NCBI RefSeq assembly: GCF_029968035.1
Contig: NZ_JASCIQ010000023.1
Coordinates: forward strand, 1 to 64,000
From: Streptomyces cavernicola
GTDB taxonomy: Bacteria; Actinomycetota; Actinomycetes; Streptomycetales; Streptomycetaceae
Reading direction: 5' to 3'
Length of the DNA: 64,000 nt
Position 1 is the first letter of the stretch; each line of letters begins with the position of its first letter. The translations under genes were made by a program, and so were the position numbers. Below, one piece after another: positions 15,579-22,605 of the stretch. The notes under the pieces are model-generated. The model was not told the origin of the DNA, did no database searches, and saw only the letters and a program-made list of their open reading frames with translations.

Positions 15579-17336
15579 GTGTCTGTTTCACCTCCCCCGT
15601 CCGACGCCCACAGGAAGGCAAACCCCGCCAACCCCCTCACCGCGGCCTGGCGCAGTCTCGCCAAGCCCGTGTTCCTTCCCGCCCTGCTGATCGTCCTCCT
15701 CGCCCTCGGCTTCGCCACCTGGTACGGCGCCGCGTACGGTGACGACGCCGAGGCCGCTTTCACCGAACTGCGTGACGGCATCGGCCGTACCGTCGGCTGG
15801 TGGTACGTCCTCGTCGTCGCCGCGTTCCTCGTGTTCGCCTTCTGGGCGGCGCTGTCCCGGGTCGGCTCGATCCGGCTCGGCAGGGACGACGAGCGGCCGG
15901 AGTTCTCCCGCTTCTCCTGGTTCGCCATGCTGTTCTCCGCGGGCATGGGCATCGGCCTCGTCTTCTGGGGCGTCGCCGAACCCCTCAACCACCTGATGTC
16001 CCCGCCGGAGATCGCCGGCGTGAAGCCCGGCAGCGAGGAGGCCGGCCGCGCCGCGATCGGCCAGGCCCTCTTCCACTGGGGCCTGCACGCCTGGGGCATC
16101 TACGTGATCGTCGGCCTCGGCCTCGCCTACATGTCCTTCCGCCGCGGCCGCCCCCTGTCGATCCGCTGGCTCCTCGAACCGGTCTTCGGCCGCAGGCTCA
16201 TCGAGTCCTGGGTCGGCCACGCCATCGACGTGTTCGCGATCGTCGGCACCGTCTTCGGCGTCGCCACCTCGCTCGGCCAGGGCGCTCTGCAGGTGCAGGC
16301 GGGCCTCGCCCACCTCGGCTGGTTCGAACCGTCCGACGCCCTGCTCGTGGGCCTGGTCGTCGTGATCACCGCGGCCGGCACGCTGTCCGCGGTCAGTGGC
16401 CTCAACAAGGGCGTGCGCTGGCTCTCCAACGCCAACATGACCCTCGCCGCCGTACTCGCCCTCTGCGTGCTCCTACTTGGCCCGACCGTCTACCTCCTGC
16501 AGTCCACGGTCCAGAACACCGGCGAGTACGTGCAGACGATCCCGCAGCTCATGTTCGTCACCGGGGCCGGTGCGGACGACGGGTGGACGCTCAGCTGGAC
16601 CCTGTTCAACCAGGGCTGGTTCCTCAGTTGGGCGCCGTTCGTCGGCATGTTCATCGCCCGCATCTCCCGGGGCCGCACCATCCGCGAGTTCATCTTCGGC
16701 GTGATGCTGGCGCCAACGCTCATCGCGGTCGTCTGGTTCACGGTCTTCGGCAGCACCGGCATCCTCTACCAGCTGCGCGACGGCTCGATGATCGGCAAGG
16801 ACGGCGTCATCGACACCGACACCTCGCTGTTCCTGCTGTTCGAGAACCTGCCGGGCGGCGCGGCGGTCGCCATCGGACTGTCGGTGATCGCGATGTTCGT
16901 GATCACACTGTTCTTCGTTACGTCCGCCGACTCGTGCTCCCTCGTCGTCGACGTCCTCTCGCACGGCGGCCGCACCGAGACCCCGCGCGTCACCCGGATG
17001 TTCTGGTCGGTCGTCATCGGCCTAGCGGGCGCGCTGCTGCTCCTCGCCGGAGGTGAGGCCGCGCTGACAGTCCTCCAGGTCAGCTCCATCGCGGGCGCGG
17101 CACCACTGTCCGTCGTCTACGCCCTCGCTGTCGTGGCGTTGCTGCGCATGTTCCGGTACGAGCTGGCGCACCTGCCGCGGTACGTGTCCGTGCAGCCGCC
17201 CCTGCCCGGCACATCCGGCAAGGTCCTTGCCGTGCACGACGTACCCGCGGACGCGGTGACCGTCGACGAGACCGACGGCGCCGTCCACTGGTCGGCGGAG
17301 ACCCGTCCGAAGGACCCGGTGGGAGCGCCCGGTTAG
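15579..17336 (+). CDS. BCCT-family betaine/carnitine/choline carrier
   Basis: This 585-residue carrier has the BCCT core: GMGIGLVFWGVAEPLNHL near residue 124, twelve hydrophobic segments and SWAPFVGMFIARISRGRTIREF near 350. These proteins import quaternary amines, driven by sodium or protons. The aromatic box before SWAPFVG reads TLFNQGWFL, where glycine-betaine carriers usually have YWGWW, so a tryptophan expected to touch the trimethylammonium group is missing. It has a short hydrophilic C-tail and starts at GTG 15579, 36 nt after the MFS gene. A strong bidirectional terminator follows. Confidence 0.88.
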   Translation: MSVSPPPSDAHRKANPANPLTAAWRSLAKPVFLPALLIVLLALGFATWYGAAYGDDAEAAFTELRDGIGRTVGWWYVLVVAAFLVFAFWAALSRVGSIRLGRDDERPEFSRFSWFAMLFSAGMGIGLVFWGVAEPLNHLMSPPEIAGVKPGSEEAGRAAIGQALFHWGLHAWGIYVIVGLGLAYMSFRRGRPLSIRWLLEPVFGRRLIESWVGHAIDVFAIVGTVFGVATSLGQGALQVQAGLAHLGWFEPSDALLVGLVVVITAAGTLSAVSGLNKGVRWLSNANMTLAAVLALCVLLLGPTVYLLQSTVQNTGEYVQTIPQLMFVTGAGADDGWTLSWTLFNQGWFLSWAPFVGMFIARISRGRTIREFIFGVMLAPTLIAVVWFTVFGSTGILYQLRDGSMIGKDGVIDTDTSLFLLFENLPGGAAVAIGLSVIAMFVITLFFVTSADSCSLVVDVLSHGGRTETPRVTRMFWSVVIGLAGALLLLAGGEAALTVLQVSSIAGAAPLSVVYALAVVALLRMFRYELAHLPRYVSVQPPLPGTSGKVLAVHDVPADAVTVDETDGAVHWSAETRPKDPVGAPG

Positions 17337-17351
17337 GCAATCGCCCGAGCG

Positions 17352-17390
17352 CGACTTCGCCCCCACGGTCCGGCCGTGGGGGCGAAGTCG
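17352..17390. terminator. Bidirectional terminator between convergent genes
   Basis: CGACTTCGCCCCCACGG and its exact complement form a 17-bp perfect stem with a 5-nt loop (TCCGG). It sits between the BCCT stop (17336) and the stop of the opposing dehydrogenase gene (17409) and can serve both. Confidence 0.85.
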
Positions 17391-17408
17391 TACGTGCGCT
17401 GCGTGGCG

Positions 17409-18830
17409 TCAGCCGCGCAACGGCGCAGGGAGCAGCCCCTGCGGTACGTCCTGGAAGACCACCGGAACCTGGAAGCGGCGGATGGACTCCGTGCCCACAG
17501 AGGTGTGCGCGGCGCCGGTCGTGGCGGGCCACGGGCCGCCGTGGTGCATGACGCGGTTGACGGCGACACCGGTGGGCCAGCCGTTCCACACCACACGGCC
17601 TGCCTTGCGGGTGAGGACCGGCAGCAGGTCGCGTACGAGCGCCTCGTCCCCGTCCTCCGCATGCACCGTCGCCGTCAGGGAACCCGGCAACCGGGCGGCG
17701 AGAGCAGGCAGTTGGGCCTCGTCGGCGTACTCCACGACCAGTGAGGCCGGGCCGAAGCACTCCTCCGAGAGCGCGGGCCGCGCCGCGAACTCCTCGACGG
17801 TCGTACGGAACAGGTGCGGCCCGTCCGGAGTGCCGAGCACCTGCTCGGCGTGCGCGGCAAGCCGGGCCGTGCCTTCCCTGAACCCGTCCAGGATGCGCAG
17901 GTTGAGCAGGGGAGCAGCCGGTACGCGGGACAGCTCGACGACCAGGTCGTCGTACAGGCCGTGGCCCTCGGGCAGGAACAGCAGGCCCGGGTTCGTGCAG
18001 AGTTGACCGACGTAGCGCCCGGCGGCCGTGACGAAGCCGGAGACGAGGTCGGCGGGGCGGGCCTTCACGGCGGCCCGCGTGATGAACACCGGGTTGACGC
18101 TGCCGAGTTCACCGTAGAACGGGATGGGCTCGGGCCGCGCCGCCGCAGCGTCGAACAGCGCACGCCCACCGGCCTGCGACCCGGTGAACGACCCGGCCTT
18201 GATGCGTGGGTCGTGGATCAGCTCCCGGCCCGCCGCCATCCCGTGCACGACGGCGAAGCTGCCGTCGGGCGCGTCGCTCGCGCGCAGCGCCTCGGCGACG
18301 ATCTCCGCGATACGCCGGGAGGTCGTCGGGTGGCCGGGGTGGGCCTTGACGACGACGGGGCAGCCCGCGGCGAGTGCGGCTGCCGTGTCCGAGCCGGCCA
18401 CCGCGAGCGCGAACGGGAAGTTGCTGGCCGCGTACACGGCGACCGGGCCGATCGGTACGAGGACACGGCGGAAGTGCGGAGTGCCGTCCGGGCCGTCCTC
18501 CGAGCGCGGGGCGAGGAAGTCGGCGCGCAGCACCTCGTCCGCTTTCAGCCTCAACTGGCCGGTCATGCGGGCGAGTTCGGCTCGGAGGGTGTTCGTGCCG
18601 AGGGCGGTCTCGCGGTCGGCGAGCGTCACGAGCTCGTCGCCGGTGGCGTCAAGGCCGTCCGCCATGGCGCGCAGCAGGCCGGCCCTGGCCGTCAGGGGCA
18701 GCGCCGCCAGGTCCGGTGCCGCGCGCTCGGCGGCAGCGCAGGCGGCGGCCACTTCCTCGGGGGTGTTCTCGCGGACCGGGGGCTCGATGCGGTCTCCGGT
18801 GCGGGCGTCGATGCCGTACAGGTCGGTCAT
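17409..18830 (-). CDS. 2,5-dioxovalerate (ketoglutarate semialdehyde) dehydrogenase, paralog 1
   Basis: This 473-residue NADP-type aldehyde dehydrogenase has FPFALAVAGSDTAAAL near residue 148, GELGSVNP with the general-base glutamate near 245, GQLCTNPG with the catalytic cysteine near 280, and the family-specific WNGWPTGVAV near 415. It oxidises 2-oxoglutarate semialdehyde to 2-oxoglutarate, the last step of hydroxyproline, pentose and glucarate pathways. It is the last gene of an operon that starts at 21011. An upstream in-frame extension is antisense to its neighbour and was rejected. Confidence 0.88.
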   Translation of the reverse strand: MTDLYGIDARTGDRIEPPVRENTPEEVAAACAAAERAAPDLAALPLTARAGLLRAMADGLDATGDELVTLADRETALGTNTLRAELARMTGQLRLKADEVLRADFLAPRSEDGPDGTPHFRRVLVPIGPVAVYAASNFPFALAVAGSDTAAALAAGCPVVVKAHPGHPTTSRRIAEIVAEALRASDAPDGSFAVVHGMAAGRELIHDPRIKAGSFTGSQAGGRALFDAAAARPEPIPFYGELGSVNPVFITRAAVKARPADLVSGFVTAAGRYVGQLCTNPGLLFLPEGHGLYDDLVVELSRVPAAPLLNLRILDGFREGTARLAAHAEQVLGTPDGPHLFRTTVEEFAARPALSEECFGPASLVVEYADEAQLPALAARLPGSLTATVHAEDGDEALVRDLLPVLTRKAGRVVWNGWPTGVAVNRVMHHGGPWPATTGAAHTSVGTESIRRFQVPVVFQDVPQGLLPAPLRG

Positions 18831-18889
18831 GTTGATCTGACTCTTCCTTCGTCTCGGCGAGTTGCGGGGTGCGTCAGTCGTGGGGTGCG

Positions 18890-20413
18890 TCAGTTCGGGG
18901 GTGTGTCGGCCGGTTCCGTCTCGCCGTCGACGGTGCGCGGAACGTGCAGCGGGTTGCTCTCCTGGAGCGCGGGCGGAAGGAAGGCCTCGGGTGCGTTCTG
19001 GAAGACCACCGGCCGTAGAAAGCGCTGGGCAGCGGCGGTGCCGACCGAGGTGTGGGCGGATGTGGCCGCCGGATAGGGGCCGCCGTGATGCTGGGCGTGG
19101 GTGACGGCGACGCCGGTGGGCCATGCGTTGAACACGACCCGCCCGGCCCGCTGTTGGGCCAGTTCGAGCAGCCGCCCGTACTCGTCCTGCGGCTCCGGCG
19201 CGGCCTTCGGCGTGTGGATGCTCACGGTCAGGGCGCCTTCGAGAGCCGCGAGGATCTCCTCGACCTCGTGCACCGAGTCGTACTGCACCACCAGCGCCGT
19301 CGGCCCGAAGCACTCCTCCAGCAGTACGTCGGCCGCCTCCCGCAGTTCCGCGATCGAGGAGACGCCGATCAGGCTCGGCGAGACCAGGGCCGTGCCCGCG
19401 TCGTCCACGGTGACCTCGCCCTTGACGAGCACATCGGTGCCCGCCGCCGCGTGGATCTCGGCGAGCCGCCGCTCGTACCCGTCCACCGTCTCCGGGCTGA
19501 GCATGGGCGCAGCCGCCACCTGGCGCACCGCCCGGGTGACCAGCTCCACCATGTCCATGTCCTGCGGAACCAGGAGCACGCCGGGTTTGGTGCAGAACTG
19601 CCCGTTGCCGAGCGTGTACGAGGCGACGAAACCGGCGGCGATCTCCTCGCGCTGCCCGGCCGGAACGCCCGGTGTGACGACGACGGGGTTGACGCTGCCG
19701 AGCTCGCCGTGGAACGGGATCGGGGTGGGCCGCGACGCCGCGATGTCGAACAGGGCCCGGCCGCCGCGCACGGAGCCGGTGAACGCGGCGGCCGTGATGT
19801 GCGGGTCGCGCAACGCCCGTACGCCCGCCTGCCGTCCGGTGATCATGCTGAACACCCCGTCGGGCGCGCCGACTCGGGCCAGGACTTCGCTCACGATCCC
19901 GGCGGTCGCGGCCGAGGTGCGCGGGTGCCCAGGGTGCGCCTTCAGGACGACAGGGCAGCCGGCCGCGAGGGCGGAGGCGGTGTCGGTGCCCGCGACCGAG
20001 AAGGCGAACGGGAAGTTGCCGGCCGCGAACACGAGCACAGGCCCGACCGGCACTTGGTAGCGGCGCAGTTCGGGGCGCGGGCCGAGCGGGTGGTCGGGGT
20101 CGGCCCGGTCGATGGTCACGTCCAGATAGGCACCGGTCCGCACACGTTCGGCGAACATCCTCAACTGCCCTGTCGTACGCCGGACTTCACCGGTCAGCCG
20201 GTCCTTGCCGTAGCCCGTCTCGTCGGCCGCTACGTGCACCAGATGGTCGGTGTTCGCGTCGAGCGCGTCAGCCAGGACGGTGAGCGCGTCGGCCCGCGCC
20301 TCGGGTGTGAACTTCTCCCACAGCGGCGCCGCCTGCGCCGCCAGCGAACAGCGGAGGTCGACTTCCTCGCGTGGCGTCTCCGGCTCGGGTGCGGAGGGGC
20401 GCAGTACCGTCAT
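18890..20413 (-). CDS. 2,5-dioxovalerate dehydrogenase, paralog 2
   Basis: This 507-residue paralog has the same family signatures: FPFAFSVAGTDTASAL near residue 152, HGELGSVNP near 245, GQFCTKPG with catalytic cysteine near 283, and FNAWPTGVAV near 435. It has an extra acidic C-terminal tail of about 30 residues. It lies 59 nt before paralog 1 and 64 nt after the flavin reductase, all leftward. Two adjacent paralogs may differ in substrate chain or cofactor, but this is not visible in the sequence. Confidence 0.88.
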   Translation of the reverse strand: MTVLRPSAPEPETPREEVDLRCSLAAQAAPLWEKFTPEARADALTVLADALDANTDHLVHVAADETGYGKDRLTGEVRRTTGQLRMFAERVRTGAYLDVTIDRADPDHPLGPRPELRRYQVPVGPVLVFAAGNFPFAFSVAGTDTASALAAGCPVVLKAHPGHPRTSAATAGIVSEVLARVGAPDGVFSMITGRQAGVRALRDPHITAAAFTGSVRGGRALFDIAASRPTPIPFHGELGSVNPVVVTPGVPAGQREEIAAGFVASYTLGNGQFCTKPGVLLVPQDMDMVELVTRAVRQVAAAPMLSPETVDGYERRLAEIHAAAGTDVLVKGEVTVDDAGTALVSPSLIGVSSIAELREAADVLLEECFGPTALVVQYDSVHEVEEILAALEGALTVSIHTPKAAPEPQDEYGRLLELAQQRAGRVVFNAWPTGVAVTHAQHHGGPYPAATSAHTSVGTAAAQRFLRPVVFQNAPEAFLPPALQESNPLHVPRTVDGETEPADTPPN

Positions 20414-20477
20414 GGCGGTGTCCTCTTCGGATGCTCAAGTCGCGTGATCGCTACGGCTGTTGACGTGGGGTCAGAGG

Positions 20478-21011
20478 TCAGGCCGCGGCGAGGGCGTCGC
20501 GGTAGCCGCCCAGTCGGCCCTTGTGGAACACGAGCGGGGCGCCGGGAGCAGTGGCCATGCGCAGCACTCGCGCGATGACGATGACGTGGTCGCCGCCGTC
20601 CAGCTCCTGCAGGAACTCGCAGTCGATCCACGCGACGGCGCCGCCGATGCGCGGAGCGCCGTCCGGCGAGCTGTGCCAGTCCACGTCGGAGAACTTGTCG
20701 TCGCCCTTGCGCGACAGCGAGCGGCACACGGCGTCCTGCCCCTCGGCGAGCATGCTCGCGCTGAACCGGCCGCCACTGCGGACCTTGAGCCAGCTGCTCG
20801 ACGTGCGGGCGACGCTGAAGGTGACGAGCTGCGGGTCGAGCGAGAGCGACGCGAAGGTGCCGACGACCATGCCGACCGGCTGCGCGGAGGACGCCTCGAT
20901 GCCCGTCACGGCCACCACGCCGGTGGGCAGATGGCCCATGACGTTCCGGAAGTCCATCTCGTCGATGCGGTCGGCCTGCTCGACCGGACGCTCCGTGGCG
21001 GTGGTGGTCAT
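20478..21011 (-). CDS. Flavin reductase (FMN-binding, HpaC/NtaB type)
   Basis: This 177-residue reductase has the split-barrel flavin domain: MGHLPTGVVAVTGI near residue 24, PVGMVVGTFASLSLDPQLVTFSV near 45 and GGDHVIVIARVLRM near 140. It supplies reduced flavin to a monooxygenase by diffusion. No oxygenase is next to it; the likely partner is the luciferase-like monooxygenase at 29166, which has its own reductase of the same family at 30663. It is the first gene of the dehydrogenase operon, with operator C 43 bp upstream. Confidence 0.87.
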   Translation of the reverse strand: MTTTATERPVEQADRIDEMDFRNVMGHLPTGVVAVTGIEASSAQPVGMVVGTFASLSLDPQLVTFSVARTSSSWLKVRSGGRFSASMLAEGQDAVCRSLSRKGDDKFSDVDWHSSPDGAPRIGGAVAWIDCEFLQELDGGDHVIVIARVLRMATAPGAPLVFHKGRLGGYRDALAAA

Positions 21012-21053
21012 GATGACGCTCCCTTCGAGTGCTTCGGTGATGAGCGCCGGTGT

Positions 21054-21078
21054 GTTCAGTAAGCGAACGTGGCGTTCA
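21054..21078. promoter_or_regulatory. IclR-type operator C (three half-sites)
   Basis: GTTCA-GTAAG-CGAAC-GTGGC-GTTCA gives three alternating half-sites exactly 10 bp apart, 43 bp upstream of the flavin reductase start. It probably controls the flavin reductase and dehydrogenase operon. Confidence 0.8.
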
Positions 21079-21174
21079 TGTAACGATGGTGAGGTTCGCT
21101 GGAGGGGATGTCAATACGTTGACCCGTGCGGAGATGTGCCCCCTTGACGCGGCCTGGGGGCGGCGGGGATTATC

Positions 21175-21199
21175 TGAACGCGATATTCGATAATTGAAC
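21175..21199. promoter_or_regulatory. IclR-type operator D (three half-sites)
   Basis: TGAAC-GCGAT-ATTCG-ATAAT-TGAAC has the same 10-bp alternating pattern. It ends 2 nt before the ATG at 21202 of the serine hydrolase, so either that mRNA is almost leaderless or translation begins at ATG 21223. Confidence 0.8.
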
Positions 21200-21201
21200 G
21201 T

Positions 21202-22416
21202 ATGCCGCACACGGAAAGAGCCATGCGCAGCGACCCACCGAACATTCAGGGCACGACGACCGCGGGCTTCGAGGTCGTACGTCAGGCCTTCGAGGCGAAC
21301 TTCACGCAGCGCGGGGAGCGAGGTGCCGCCGTCGCCGTGTATCGGGACGGTCTGCCGGTCGTGGACCTGTGGGGCGGAACGGCCGACGCGGACGCCGTCG
21401 GCGGCGGCCGGCCCTGGACCGCGCGCACCGCCCAGGTTCTGCGCTCCGCGACCAAGGGGGTCTCCGCCACGGTCCTGCTGCTGCTCGCCGACCGGGGCCT
21501 GATCGACCTCGATGCCCCGGTCGCCGACCACTGGCCGGAGTTCGGCGTCCACGGCAAGGGCCGTGTCACCGCCCGCCAACTCCTCGCGCACCGCGCCGGG
21601 TTGGCTGCCCTTGACGAGCCGCTCACCGCCGCCCAGGCTTGCGACGGACGCAGCGGCCCTGCCGCCGTCGCCGCCCAACGCCCCTGGTGGGAGCCGGGAA
21701 CCGCACACGGTTACCACGCGCAGACGTACAGTTGGCTGATCGGCGAGCTGGTCCGGCGGGTGGACGGGCGGACCCTCGGCACCGTCCTCGCCGAGGAGAT
21801 CGCCGAACTGCTCGCCGCGGACCTCTGGATCGGCGTACCGCCCGACCGGCAGGACCGCGTCGGCCGCATCGCCCCCGTCGAGCCGCCGCCACCGAGAGGC
21901 GGAGCCCCGCGTGTACGTCCGCGCCGGGAGGTCGCCGAGGCCTACGCCGATCCCGCGTCGCTCACCCGCCGCGCCTTCGGCACCGTCTCGCCGGCCCCGG
22001 ACGAGAACGCGTCCGCCTGGCGCGCCGCCGAACTCCCCGCCTCCAGCGGCATCGCGACCGCTCGTGGACTCGCCGATTTCTACGCCGCGTTGGGCGCCGG
22101 GCGGATACTCGGCCGCCGCATGCTCGCGCAGGCCCGTACGGAACACTCGTCCGGCCCGGACCGAGTGCTGCTCGCGAAGACTCGCTTCGGGCTCGGCTTC
22201 ATGCTGCACAGTCCCGCAGCACCCATGAGCTCACCCGCCGCCTTCGGTCACCCGGGCCGCGGAGGCTCGCTCGCCTTCGCCGACCCCGAACTCGGGTTGG
22301 CCTTCGCGTATGTCACCAACGGGATGCGGCCTGGCGTCACGAGCGATCCGCGCGCCCAGTCCCTGGTGCGAGCGGTCCGGCAGTGCCTGGAGGCGAAGGC
22401 AGCGGTCGCCGCGTAG
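21202..22416 (+). CDS. Class-C beta-lactamase-fold serine hydrolase (EstB-like)
   Basis: This protein of about 404 residues belongs to the beta-lactamase/transpeptidase-like esterases. The nucleophile motif SATK (S-x-x-K) is near residue 91, and the tyrosine motif lies in HGYHAQTYSW near 173. LGFMLHSP and FGHPGRGGS (the H/K-x-G-like triad) are near 335-350. No signal peptide is seen, so it is probably cytosolic and acts on esters or lactones rather than antibiotics. The start may be ATG 21223, which is preceded by GGAAAGAG. Operator D overlaps its promoter. Confidence 0.85.
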   Translation: MPHTERAMRSDPPNIQGTTTAGFEVVRQAFEANFTQRGERGAAVAVYRDGLPVVDLWGGTADADAVGGGRPWTARTAQVLRSATKGVSATVLLLLADRGLIDLDAPVADHWPEFGVHGKGRVTARQLLAHRAGLAALDEPLTAAQACDGRSGPAAVAAQRPWWEPGTAHGYHAQTYSWLIGELVRRVDGRTLGTVLAEEIAELLAADLWIGVPPDRQDRVGRIAPVEPPPPRGGAPRVRPRREVAEAYADPASLTRRAFGTVSPAPDENASAWRAAELPASSGIATARGLADFYAALGAGRILGRRMLAQARTEHSSGPDRVLLAKTRFGLGFMLHSPAAPMSSPAAFGHPGRGGSLAFADPELGLAFAYVTNGMRPGVTSDPRAQSLVRAVRQCLEAKAAVAA

Positions 22417-22473
22417 CGCGCACGCGTATTGACAGGGGTCGGTCGGCGCGGGCCACTATGGGTTACGCAAAAA

Positions 22474-22488
22474 TGAACGTTACGTTCA
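22474..22488. promoter_or_regulatory. IclR-type operator E
   Basis: TGAAC-GTTAC-GTTCA matches the shared half-site pattern. It lies 118 bp upstream of the SpoIIE phosphatase start and 58 bp after the serine hydrolase stop. Confidence 0.7.
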
Positions 22489-22605
22489 GTACGTGGCTAT
22501 GCGGGCTGTGCTGCACAGCAGGCCCACCCTGCGCTCTGCATGTCTCGAACTCTGGAGTCCTCCATCGACGGCGTCTTCCCGTAACGGGGTCGCCATACTG
22601 AAAGT

